NCBI RefSeq assembly: GCF_902499115.1
Contig: NZ_CABVPN010000011.1
Coordinates: forward strand, 62,001-126,000
Reading direction: 5' to 3'
From: Burkholderia diffusa
GTDB taxonomy: Bacteria; Pseudomonadota; Gammaproteobacteria; Burkholderiales; Burkholderiaceae
Length of the DNA: 64,000 nt
Shown: in pieces, positions 9,469 through 17,281 of the stretch
Layout of the letters: each line of letters starts with the position of its first letter
How positions within the stretch are numbered: position 1 is the stretch's first letter
Translations under genes and position numbers: made by a program
Notes under the pieces: generated by a model
What the model saw: only the letters and a program-made list of their open reading frames with translations
Told to the model about the DNA's origin: nothing
Databases searched by the model: none

Positions 9469-9963
9469 ATGGCGTATATATCGATGTCGTTTCAGTTTGC
9501 GCAGGATCCGACGCGCGTCCTCGGTGTTGCCCAGAACAATACCGACGGCAGCGTGATCGGCCCGAATGCCCCGGTGCAACTTCGCTACTTCACCGACCCG
9601 AATGTGCAGACCCTGTGGGACTACGATCCCACCCATGGCTTCATCATTCTGGATTTCAGCGATTTGAACGGCGGAGGCAAGCTGGCGGTCGATTTCGCGG
9701 ACGGCAAGGTCGCCGCCGAAACGCCGCTGGTCCTGCGCCCGTTCACGGGAGCGCCTTCGCAGCGGTGGAGCATCTCCATTCGCCCTGGTTACATCACATC
9801 ACTCGCCAACACCGGCCTCGTGATCGACGATCATTACGATAGTCGACAGGCCAACAACCTCGTCTGGGCATTCCCGTACAACGGCACCCAAGCACAACAA
9901 TGGACGCCGGTTCATGCCTTCCAGGCAGTCGCCGAAAGAGCGCCGCAATCGCTACGAGCATAA
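9469..9963 (+). CDS. Ricin-B-like beta-trefoil lectin domain protein
   Basis: A 164-residue single-domain protein starting MAYISMSFQF. It shows the periodic Q-x-W type repeats of the ricin B-chain trefoil (VQTLWDYD, SQRWSISIRP, AQQWTPVH) together with GLVIDDHY and NNLVWAFPYN blocks, so carbohydrate binding is likely. There is no signal peptide or membrane segment, and it may act in the cytoplasm or leave by a non-Sec route. TTTGGAG lies at proper spacing upstream of the ATG at 9469, whereas the in-frame ATG at 9457 has none. It stands alone between AT-rich flanks with its own promoter, which suggests horizontal acquisition. The ligand is unknown. Confidence 0.7.
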   Translation: MAYISMSFQFAQDPTRVLGVAQNNTDGSVIGPNAPVQLRYFTDPNVQTLWDYDPTHGFIILDFSDLNGGGKLAVDFADGKVAAETPLVLRPFTGAPSQRWSISIRPGYITSLANTGLVIDDHYDSRQANNLVWAFPYNGTQAQQWTPVHAFQAVAERAPQSLRA

Positions 9964-10557
9964 GAATTGTTTGCGGGCGCCGCGGGCAGAGGATCCCCGC
10001 GGCGACCCGCGCCGACCGACTCAGACGCATGCGCGTCGTCGACGGGTGAATTCTTTTACGGCAATCAACCGGTATCGCAATAAACTGCATCGGATTCACC
10101 CGGGTTATTTCTATTTTTCGGGATTGGGCGTTTCTAGAGGGGTAGTCGTGATTAATGGGTGGGGAAAACTGCTTAAAGCATAGTTTCGTTTTTTAACGCC
10201 ATTTCTGTTTGGCGATTCACTATTGCGACTGTTTTCGGTTGTCAAAGATCGCGACTCGCCCGCTACGGCATTTCCGCTCGGGATCGCTGCTCGCCGAGCC
10301 TGGCGCACCGTGCGACAAAGAGCAAGGATCCGGGGCATCACCCAAGCCCCGGGCATGCACTCGCCGCGCCGCCCGCCCCGTCGCATCCCCCCGCACCTCC
10401 CCGAAGCGTCGCCTAACCTGATCACATCGGACGTTGATTTTTCGCGATCCCGAATACTTTCATTTTGTAATGTTCCTTGGAAACTGTCATATCATCGCCC
10501 GCTGGCCGCGTTCGCGTGGCCGCCGCATTTGACTGACCCCATTTACAAGGACTCTGA
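9964..10557. other. 594-bp intergenic region of uneven composition
   Basis: No supportable gene. The part from about 10060 to 10260 is AT-richer than the chromosome (for example a GTTTTTTAAC stretch near 10185), while 10260-10420 returns to GC-rich sequence. The last 100 bases must hold the promoter of the AGCS transporter, but I see no convincing -35/-10 pair. It probably belongs to the same acquired patch as the lectin gene. Confidence 0.5.
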
Positions 10558-12048
10558 ATGGAAGCATTCGTACAAGGGCTGATCGACGCCGTCAACGGCG
10601 TGCTGTGGAACTACGTGCTGATCGCGCTGCTGCTCGGCGTGGGCGCATGGTTCACGCTGCGGTTCCGGATGATCCAGCTGAAGGCGCTGTTCCTCAGCAT
10701 CAAACTGGTCGGCAGCAAGGGCGAGCCGGGCAGCATCTCGTCATTCCAGGCGTTCGCGACCGGCCTCGCGAGCCGCGTGGGCACCGGCAACATCGCCGGT
10801 GTGGCGGTCGCGCTGACGGTCGGCGGGCCGGGCGCGATCTTCTGGATGTGGATGACGGCGCTCGTCGGGATGTCGTCGGCGTTCGTCGAGGCGACGCTCG
10901 CGCAGATCTTCAAGGTGTCGCATCCGGACGGCAGCTATCGCGGCGGCCCCGCGTACTACATCCAGACGGGCCTGCGCTCGCGCGGCTTCGGCGTGCTGTT
11001 CTCGCTGTCGCTGATCCTCGCGTTCGGCTTCGTGTTCAACGCGGTGCAGGCCAATGCGATCGCCGACGCGTTCCATACGTCGTTCGGCTGGAGCCGCGAA
11101 ACGGTCGGCCTCGGCCTCGTGCTGCTCACCGCGCCGCTCATCTTCGGCGGGATTCGCCGCATCGCGTCGGTCGCGCAGGTGATCGTGCCGGTGATGGCGA
11201 TCGGCTACCTCGCTCTGGCGGTCTACGCGGTCGCGACGCACGTCGCGCTGGTGCCGGGCGTGATCGCGCTGATCGTGAAGAGCGCGTTCGGGCTCGAGCA
11301 GGCGGCGGGCGGCCTGACCGGCTATGCAGTCAGCCAGGCGGTCGCGATGGGTGTGAAGCGCGGATTGTTCTCGAATGAGGCCGGCATGGGCAGCGCACCG
11401 AACGCGGCCGCGACCGCGAGCGTGCGGCATCCGGTCGTGCAGGGGCTGATCCAGATGCTCGGCGTGTTCGTCGACACGATCGTGATCTGCAGCGCGACCG
11501 CGTTCGTGATCCTGCTGTCGGGCCAGTACGAACTCGGCACCGGCATGGAGGGCGCGGCGCTCACGCAGCGCGCGATCGCGAGCCATGTCGGCGACTGGGG
11601 CGGCATCTACATGGCCGTCGCGATCTTCTTCTTCGCGTACTCGTCGGTGATCGGCAATTACGCATACGCGGAAGGCAACGTCGACTTCATCACGAAGCGG
11701 CGCGGCGTGCTGCCGCTGTTCCGCATCGCGGTGCTCGGGATGGTGATGTTCGGCAGCGTCGGGCAACTGCCGCTCGTGTGGGCGATGGCCGATACGAGCA
11801 TGGGGCTGATGGCGATCATCAACCTGGTCGCGATCCTCGCGCTCGGCAAGTATGCGCATGCCGCGTGGCGCGACTATCGCCACCAGCGCGCGGAAGGCGT
11901 CGCCGATCCGGTGTTCACGCGCAACACGATTCCCGAGCTTGCAAGCGTGCTGCCCGCCGACGTGTGGGGCGAGCACGGTCCGCTGCCGCAGCGTCCGGCT
12001 TCGGAGGGCGCGGTGGTCGAAGCGCGCGTGGCGGTGCGCGAGTCATGA
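10558..12048 (+). CDS. Alanine/glycine:cation symporter (AGCS) family protein
   Basis: Inner-membrane sodium-coupled importer of alanine or glycine (AlsT/DagA/AgcS family). The 496-residue protein has about ten hydrophobic helices and the family signatures: the RFRMIQLKALFLSIK segment, SSFQAFATGLASRVGTGNIAGVAVAL, GGPGAIFWMWMTALVGMSSAFVE, and ANEAGMGS-like FSNEAGMGSAPNAAATA. The start ATG follows AAGGACTCTGA. Its stop overlaps the next gene by ATGA, indicating translational coupling with the RNA phosphodiesterase. Whether the substrate is alanine, glycine or glutamine cannot be told. Confidence 0.9.
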   Translation: MEAFVQGLIDAVNGVLWNYVLIALLLGVGAWFTLRFRMIQLKALFLSIKLVGSKGEPGSISSFQAFATGLASRVGTGNIAGVAVALTVGGPGAIFWMWMTALVGMSSAFVEATLAQIFKVSHPDGSYRGGPAYYIQTGLRSRGFGVLFSLSLILAFGFVFNAVQANAIADAFHTSFGWSRETVGLGLVLLTAPLIFGGIRRIASVAQVIVPVMAIGYLALAVYAVATHVALVPGVIALIVKSAFGLEQAAGGLTGYAVSQAVAMGVKRGLFSNEAGMGSAPNAAATASVRHPVVQGLIQMLGVFVDTIVICSATAFVILLSGQYELGTGMEGAALTQRAIASHVGDWGGIYMAVAIFFFAYSSVIGNYAYAEGNVDFITKRRGVLPLFRIAVLGMVMFGSVGQLPLVWAMADTSMGLMAIINLVAILALGKYAHAAWRDYRHQRAEGVADPVFTRNTIPELASVLPADVWGEHGPLPQRPASEGAVVEARVAVRES

Positions 12049-12593
12049 ACGGCGACCGGCTCCGTGCATTCGTCGCGCTGGTGCCCGATGCGGCATCGCG
12101 CGATGCACTGCACGCGTTGCCGGTCACCCGCGGCGCGCGGCGCACGATGCCGGCTCAATTGCACGTGACGCTCTCGTTCATCGGTGCAATCGAACGGGAG
12201 CGGTGCAATGCGCTGGCTGCGCGCCTGCCGGCACTCGCGGCCGGGCATGCGCTGCCGTTGCAACTGGTCGAGCGAATCGCGTGGTGGCCGAGCCTGCCGC
12301 GCGCGAGGCTGATCGTCGCGGAGCTGGCGCCCGATCCCGCCTGTGCGGCGCTGAATGCCGACGTGTCCGCGCTGCTGCACGAACTGGGCGTGCCGGCCGA
12401 CGGCCGGCCGTTCAGGCCGCACGTCACACTCGCGCGGTTGCCGCGCGACGCGGACGGGCAGCCTGCGCGCGGCGGTGCGACCGGGCGGCCGGTCGCGCTG
12501 CGTTTCGTCGCGCTGACGCTGTTTGAAAGCAGGCTGTCGCACGACGGCGTGTCGCATGTGCCGATCGTGTCGGCGCCGGTCGCGCCGGCGTAG
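12045..12593 (+). CDS. thpR: RNA 2',3'-cyclic phosphodiesterase (LigT/ThpR family)
   Basis: A 2H-phosphoesterase that opens 2',3'-cyclic phosphate ends of RNA. The 182-residue protein carries both H-x-T motifs at the expected spacing: LHVTLSFIG near residue 42 and FRPHVTLARLP near residue 125. RAFVALVPD at the N-terminus and the aliphatic strand before the end (ALRFVALTLFESRLS) complete the fold. Translation starts within the ATGA overlap with the upstream symporter gene. A hairpin terminator follows 37 bases after the stop. Confidence 0.88.
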   Translation: MNGDRLRAFVALVPDAASRDALHALPVTRGARRTMPAQLHVTLSFIGAIERERCNALAARLPALAAGHALPLQLVERIAWWPSLPRARLIVAELAPDPACAALNADVSALLHELGVPADGRPFRPHVTLARLPRDADGQPARGGATGRPVALRFVALTLFESRLSHDGVSHVPIVSAPVAPA

Positions 12594-12630
12594 CGGGAAA
12601 GCTGGAAGGCGGGGAGGACGAGGAAGTGAA

Positions 12631-12659
12631 GGCCGGCGCGGTATGCGCCGGCCTTTTTT
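12631..12659 (+). terminator. Rho-independent terminator between convergent genes
   Basis: A 9-bp perfect stem GGCCGGCGC/GCGCCGGCC with a five-base loop is followed by TTTTTT. It lies between thpR and the convergent ABC transporter gene. Confidence 0.9.
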
Positions 12660-12663
12660 GCGG

Positions 12664-14433
12664 TTAAGCGGCGACCTTGTCGCTCTCGTTCACGCGTTCG
12701 ACGTTGATCGTGCCGACGTGGAACGCGGCCAGCGCCTCGCGGTGCGCGATGCTGACGATCGCGGCCTTCGGCAGCCGTTCGGCGAACAGGTGATAGAGCC
12801 GCGCTTCATTGTCGGCGTCGAGCGCGCTCGTCGCTTCGTCGAGGAACAGGAAGTCCGGCTTGTGCAGCAGCACGCGCGCGCCGGCCAGACGCTGCTGTTC
12901 GCCCGGCGACAGCACGCGCGTCCAGTGGGCGGTCTCGTCGAGGCGCCCGACGTAGTCTTCCAGGTGGCACGCACGCAGCGCGTCGCGGCACGCGTCGTCG
13001 GTGAACGCGTCGGGCGCGGCCGGATAGGTGAGCGCGGCCTTCAGCGTGCCGATCGGCAAGTAGCTGGTTTGCGGCACGAACATCATCCGCGCGCCGACCG
13101 GCGCATCGATCGCGCCGTCGCCGAACGGCCAGAGGCCCGCCAGCGCGCGCATGAACGTGCTCTTGCCGGAACCCGACTTGCCGACCACGAGCCAGCGCGA
13201 GCCGGGTTCGATCGTCACGTTGCCGATGTTCGCGAGCGCGTTGCCGTTCGGCAGCGCGAGCTTCAGCGACGATGTCGACAGCTTCGCGGCATCGACGTAA
13301 TGCAGGTTGATGCCGCCGTGCTCGGTCGCGGGCGACATGCTTTCCTTCAGGTGCGACGTGCCCATCACGCGCTTGAACTCACGCAGACGGTTGACGGTGG
13401 CGCGCCATTCGACGAGGGTCGAGTAACTGTTGATGAACCAGGAGAACGAATCGCTGACGGTGCCGAACGCCGACGAGATCTGCATCAACACGCCGAACGA
13501 GAACGCGCCCGCGAAATAGCGCGGCGCCGCGACGACGAGCGGGAAGATGATCGCGATCTGCCCGTAGAAGCTCAGCACGAACGTAAGGCGCTTCGTGTAC
13601 TTCATCACGCGCCACCAGTTGTCGCGAATGCGCGTGAACAGGTTCTGCGCATTGACGGTCTCGGTTTTCTCGCCGTCGTAGAACGCGATCTGCTCGGCGT
13701 TCTCGCGCACGCGGATCAGCCCGAAGCGGAAGTCGGCCTCGACGCGCTGCTGCTGGTAGTTGATCGACACGAGCGGGTGGCCGACCTTCTGGATGATCAG
13801 CGAGCCGACCACCGCGTACAGCGCGGCCGCCCACACCATGTAGCCGGGGATCGTGATCGGCGTCGCGCCGAGCGAGAACGTCAGCGCGCCCGCGAGCGAC
13901 CACAGGATGGTGATGAACGACACGAGCGTGACGACCGTCGACAGCAGGTCGAGCGACAGCGCGAGCGTCGTCGTCGCGAACGACTGGAGGTCGTCGGTGA
14001 TCCGCTGGTCGGGGTTGTCGGCGAGGCGGTCGCGTTCGATCCGGTAGAACGCACGATCGCCGAGCCACTGGCCGAGAAAGCGGTCGGTGAGCCACTGGCG
14101 CCAGCGGAACCCGAGCATCTGGCGCAGGTAGCGGCCGTACACCGCGAGGATGATGAAGCCGAATGCGAGCGCGGAGAACTGCATCAGCAGGTTCGGGAAG
14201 TCGTGGACGTCCTTCGACTGCAGCGCGTTGTAGAACTGCGCGTTCCACTTGTTCAGCTTGACGTTGATCCAGACCACGCAAAGGTTGATTGCGATGATCG
14301 TGACCAGCAGCCCCCACGCGATTTTCCATTCGGACGACACCCAGTAGGGCTTGATGAGGCTCCACGCGGATACCGGGCGCTCGTCCTGCGGCGCGTCGGG
14401 GACGGAGCGGACGGGATCGATCGATTGGGTCAT
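12664..14433 (-). CDS. SbmA/BacA-like (YddA family) ABC transporter, fused membrane and ATPase domains
   Basis: A 589-residue half-transporter. The N-terminal two thirds resemble the SbmA/BacA membrane domain (WKIAWGLLVTIIAINLCVVWINVKLNKWNAQFYNALQ, then FRWRQWLTDRFLGQWL and DNPDQRITDD). The C-terminal ATPase has Walker A GKSGSGKST, signature LSPGEQQRLAGAR and Walker B FLFLDEATSALD. Members export or import peptides or very-long-chain fatty acids; the substrate here is unknown. The start at 14433 has AGGAAG upstream; an in-frame ATG 43 codons earlier gives an Arg-rich unconserved extension. It is monocistronic. Confidence 0.85.
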   Translation of the reverse strand: MTQSIDPVRSVPDAPQDERPVSAWSLIKPYWVSSEWKIAWGLLVTIIAINLCVVWINVKLNKWNAQFYNALQSKDVHDFPNLLMQFSALAFGFIILAVYGRYLRQMLGFRWRQWLTDRFLGQWLGDRAFYRIERDRLADNPDQRITDDLQSFATTTLALSLDLLSTVVTLVSFITILWSLAGALTFSLGATPITIPGYMVWAAALYAVVGSLIIQKVGHPLVSINYQQQRVEADFRFGLIRVRENAEQIAFYDGEKTETVNAQNLFTRIRDNWWRVMKYTKRLTFVLSFYGQIAIIFPLVVAAPRYFAGAFSFGVLMQISSAFGTVSDSFSWFINSYSTLVEWRATVNRLREFKRVMGTSHLKESMSPATEHGGINLHYVDAAKLSTSSLKLALPNGNALANIGNVTIEPGSRWLVVGKSGSGKSTFMRALAGLWPFGDGAIDAPVGARMMFVPQTSYLPIGTLKAALTYPAAPDAFTDDACRDALRACHLEDYVGRLDETAHWTRVLSPGEQQRLAGARVLLHKPDFLFLDEATSALDADNEARLYHLFAERLPKAAIVSIAHREALAAFHVGTINVERVNESDKVAA

Positions 14434-14666
14434 GTGCTTCCTGATGAGTAGCCGGCGCGCGGGCCGGGCGGAGCCGGACGCGCGCCGCGATACGGCATGC
14501 CGGGACGAGGTGCCGACTGACGGCGGGCGTCCGGATGGTGGCCCGCGCGTCTTAAACGGCACTTAAGGCCGGCGGTGACGCGGCAACCGGCCGCTCGCGC
14601 GGCCGGCCTGCGGGCATTGTGCCAGAGCGGCGCGGCGCGACGGCGAATTTGCCGCAAGGGGACAGT

Positions 14667-14696
14667 TTGCGGCGCTTTCCGCTTTTATGGTCTAAT
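14667..14696 (+). promoter_or_regulatory. Candidate promoter of the thi operon
   Basis: TTGCGG (14667-14672), 18 bases, TCTAAT (14691-14696). It would start transcription a few bases before the TPP aptamer at 14708, as expected for a riboswitch leader. Confidence 0.5.
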
Positions 14697-14707
14697 GGCC
14701 GACGACG

Positions 14708-14812
14708 AAACAGGGGTGCTTCGAGCGCGGCCGACGGACAGTTCCGGGCGACGCGGCGAGGCTGAGAAAGACCCTTCGCACCCGATCCGGGTAATACCGG
14801 CGAGGGAAGTTT
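14708..14812 (+). promoter_or_regulatory. TPP riboswitch (THI element) controlling thiOSGE
   Basis: The aptamer shows the conserved THI-box elements: GGGGTGC near the 5' side, the diagnostic GGCTGAGAAAGACCC at 14760-14774, the ACCCGATCCGGGTAATACCGG block, and CGAGGGAAG at the 3' side. The outer stem AAAC/GTTT pairs 14708-14711 with 14809-14812. Thiamine pyrophosphate binding should shut off the downstream operon. No classical terminator follows immediately, so control is probably at translation initiation of the downstream leader ORF. Confidence 0.93.
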
Positions 14813-14895
14813 CTGATCCCGCCGGGCCGCGCTGGCTGCCATCCCACATGGTCAGCGCCCGAGTCCCGCCCGGCCGGCCTTTGCTGCCGGTTTCG

Positions 14896-14931
14896 TCCTT
14901 TTGGGTACGCGCGTCGCGCGTTACGGAAGGA
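14896..14931 (+). promoter_or_regulatory. Possible Shine-Dalgarno-sequestering hairpin downstream of the TPP aptamer
   Basis: TCCTT (14896-14900) can pair with AAGGA (14927-14931), the ribosome site of the leader ORF. An inner stem ACGCGC/GCGCGT (14907-14912 with 14916-14921) would bring the two together. This is a plausible expression platform. It was read by eye and not folded computationally. Confidence 0.4.
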
Positions 14932-15063
14932 ATGATGACCGCTCAATCTTCAGTCTTTTGTGCTGTTCCCGATCCGCTGTCGCGTGCGTCCGCACGGGAC
15001 GGTGCATGCGCGTCGACGTTCGTCGCACGCGATGGTGCTGTTCGCGGGGAGGGCGCGCGATGA
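14932..15063 (+). CDS. Short leader ORF of the thiamine operon (43 aa)
   Basis: An ATGATG start follows a strong GGAAGGA ribosome site and opens a 43-codon frame (beginning MMTAQSSVFCAVPDPL) that ends in the TGA of the ATGA overlapping the thiO start. No domain is recognisable, and the composition is that of a leader peptide. The excellent ribosome site and the four-base overlap suggest that its translation couples riboswitch control to thiO. Alternatively it is a chance frame. Confidence 0.5.
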   Translation: MMTAQSSVFCAVPDPLSRASARDGACASTFVARDGAVRGEGAR

Positions 15064-16196
15064 ACCTCCATGCTTCCCGGCCCGATTTCGCGGTACTCGG
15101 CGGCGGCCTTGTCGGCCGTCTGATCGCGTGGCGGCTTGCGGGCGACGGGCATCGCGTCGCGCTGTACGAGCGCGGCGGCCCGGACGGCGAGCAGTCGGCC
15201 GCGTGGATCGCGGCCGCGATGCTCGCGCCGCTCGCCGAGGCGGCCAGCGCCGAGCTGCTGATCACCGAGCTCGGCGCGGCATCGCTCGCGCGCTGGCCGC
15301 AATGGCTCGCGGAACTGCCCGAACCGGTGTTCTTCCAGCAGCACGGCACGCTCGTCGTCTGGCATCAAGCGGATCGCGCCGAGGCGCCGCTGTTCGAGCG
15401 GCGCGTGCGCGCGAACGCGCCGGCCGAACTGTTCGACGGTGGCTTCGTCGCGCTGGCCGGCGCGCAGGTCGACGCGGCCGAGCCCGCGCTCGCGGGGCGC
15501 TTTGCGCGCGGCCTGATGCTGCCGCGCGAAGGGCAGCTCGACAACCGGCAGGCGCTGCGCGCACTCGCGGCGGGCCTCGCGCAACGCGGCGTCGAGTTGC
15601 ACTGGCACGCGACGATCGACGACGCGAACCGGCCCGACGCGCATTTCACGATCGATTGCCGCGGGCTCGGCGCGAAATCCGCGCTTCCCGCGCTGCGGGG
15701 CATCCGCGGCGAAGTCGCGCGCGTGTGCGCACCAGGCATCGGGCTTACGCGGCCCGTGCGGCTGCTGCATCCGCGCTATCCGCTGTACATCGCGCCGAAA
15801 CAGGACGACCTGTACGTGATCGGCGCGACCGAAGTGGAGGGCGAGGACATGTCGCCTGTCAGCGTGCGCTCGGCGCTCGAACTGCTGAGCGCGGCGTTTT
15901 CCGTGCACCCGGCGTTCGGCGAGGCGCGCATCCTCGAACTGAACGCGCAATGCCGCCCGACGCTGCCCGATCACCGCCCGGCGGTGATCTGGGACGGCGC
16001 GACGACGCTGGCCGTCAACGGCCTGTACCGGCACGGCTTCATGATCGCGCCGGAAGTCGCGCATGCGGCGGTCGCGTTCGCGCAAGCCGCGCTCGGCGGC
16101 GCGTTCGCCGATGCCGACGCGTTCGCCGCGTGGCGCGATGCCGCGCGCTGGCCGACGCTCCTCCATCACCGCGACGACGCGCGCCAGCCGGCCTGA
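15060..16196 (+). CDS. thiO: FAD-dependent glycine oxidase, thiamine thiazole synthesis
   Basis: Oxidises glycine to the imine (dehydroglycine) used in thiazole formation by ThiG. The 378-residue protein has an N-terminal Rossmann FAD site (FAVLGGGLVGRLIAWRLAGDG, then YERGG) and the ThiO-type GEQSAAWIAAAMLAPLAEA segment. A DAO-like C-terminal half follows, with GIRGEVARV, HPRYPLYIAPKQDDLYVIGATE, and NGLYRHGFMIAPEVA at the active-site end. The start ATG overlaps the leader ORF stop, and GGGGAGG lies upstream. It is the first enzyme gene of thiOSGE. Confidence 0.93.
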   Translation: MNLHASRPDFAVLGGGLVGRLIAWRLAGDGHRVALYERGGPDGEQSAAWIAAAMLAPLAEAASAELLITELGAASLARWPQWLAELPEPVFFQQHGTLVVWHQADRAEAPLFERRVRANAPAELFDGGFVALAGAQVDAAEPALAGRFARGLMLPREGQLDNRQALRALAAGLAQRGVELHWHATIDDANRPDAHFTIDCRGLGAKSALPALRGIRGEVARVCAPGIGLTRPVRLLHPRYPLYIAPKQDDLYVIGATEVEGEDMSPVSVRSALELLSAAFSVHPAFGEARILELNAQCRPTLPDHRPAVIWDGATTLAVNGLYRHGFMIAPEVAHAAVAFAQAALGGAFADADAFAAWRDAARWPTLLHHRDDARQPA

Positions 16197-16228
16197 TGCG
16201 CGCCGCCGACCGAATTCGACCAAGACTC

Positions 16229-16426
16229 ATGGATATCCAGATCAACCAACAGACGCTGACCCTGCCCGACGGCGCAACGGTGGCCGACGCGCTCGCCGCG
16301 TACGGCGCGCGTCCGCCGTACGCGGTTGCGCTGAACGGCAATTTCGTCGCGCGCACGCAGCATGCGGCGCGCGCGCTCGCGACGGGCGACAAGCTCGACG
16401 TCGTGCACCCCGTCGCGGGCGGCTGA
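16229..16426 (+). CDS. thiS: Sulfur carrier protein ThiS
   Basis: A 65-residue ubiquitin-like protein (MDIQINQQTLTLPDGATVADAL) ending in the diagnostic Gly-Gly (HPVAGG). Its C-terminal carboxylate is adenylated and thiocarboxylated to donate sulfur to the thiazole ring in the ThiG reaction. It lies between thiO and thiG, with short gaps. The length is normal for ThiS. Confidence 0.95.
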   Translation: MDIQINQQTLTLPDGATVADALAAYGARPPYAVALNGNFVARTQHAARALATGDKLDVVHPVAGG

Positions 16427-16465
16427 GCGCCGCCGGTTCGCCCTCTGCTCTTCCAGGAAAACGAC

Positions 16466-17281
16466 ATGACGTCCCTCACTTCCGCCGACGCGCTGACGCT
16501 GTACGGCGAAACCTTCGCAAGCCGCGTGTTGCTCGGCACGTCGCGCTACCCGTCGCTGCAGTCGCTGTCCGATTCGATCGCCGCGTCGCGCCCCGGGATG
16601 GTGACGGTCGCGCTGCGCCGCCAGATGACCGGCGGCACCGCAGAGGCCGGCTTTTTCGATCTGCTCAAGCGTCACTCGGTGCCGCTGCTGCCGAACACGG
16701 CCGGCTGCCAGACCGTCGCCGAGGCGGTGACGACCGCGCACATGGCGCGCGAGGTTTTCGATACCGACTGGATCAAGCTCGAGCTGATCGGCGACGACTA
16801 CACGCTGCAGCCCGACCCGATCGGGCTGATCGAGGCGGCCGCGCAACTGGTCAAGGACGGCTTCAAGGTGTTGCCGTACTGCACCGAGGATCTCGTGATC
16901 GGCCGGCGTCTGCTTGACGTCGGCTGCGAGGCCCTGATGCCGTGGGGCGCGCCGATCGGCACCGGCAAGGGCGTCGTGAATCCGTACGGGCTGCGCGTGC
17001 TGCGCGAGCGGCTGCCGGACGTGCCGCTGATCGTCGACGCCGGGCTCGGCGTGCCGTCGCACGCGTGCCAGGTGATGGAATGGGGTTTCGACGGCGTGCT
17101 GCTGAACACGGCCGTGTCGCAGGCCACGCATCCGGAAATCATGGCGCGTGCGTTCGCGCAAGGCGTCGAGGCCGGCCGTGCGGCCTATCTCGCCGGGCCG
17201 ATGGATGCGCGCGAGACCGCGCACGCGAGCACGCCGGTCGTCGGCATGCCGTTCTGGCACCAGGACGGGAGCGGCGCATGA
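16466..17281 (+). CDS. thiG: Thiazole synthase
   Basis: A TIM-barrel enzyme that condenses DXP, dehydroglycine and ThiS thiocarboxylate to the thiazole phosphate. The 271-residue protein has the ThiG motifs SRVLLGTSRYPS, VTVALRRQM, LLPNTAGC, IKLELIGDDYTLQPDP, YCTEDLVIGRRL, MPWGAPIGTGKGV and VDAGLGVPSHA, plus FDGVLLNTAVS. The lysine of IKLELI is at the position that forms the imine with DXP. AGGAAAACGAC precedes the ATG. Its TGA overlaps the thiE ATG by four bases. Confidence 0.96.
   Translation: MTSLTSADALTLYGETFASRVLLGTSRYPSLQSLSDSIAASRPGMVTVALRRQMTGGTAEAGFFDLLKRHSVPLLPNTAGCQTVAEAVTTAHMAREVFDTDWIKLELIGDDYTLQPDPIGLIEAAAQLVKDGFKVLPYCTEDLVIGRRLLDVGCEALMPWGAPIGTGKGVVNPYGLRVLRERLPDVPLIVDAGLGVPSHACQVMEWGFDGVLLNTAVSQATHPEIMARAFAQGVEAGRAAYLAGPMDARETAHASTPVVGMPFWHQDGSGA

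Noticed and set aside
10111..10425. Possible genes between the lectin and the AGCS transporter
   Set aside because: Short frames on both strands lack ribosome sites and conserved-looking sequence.
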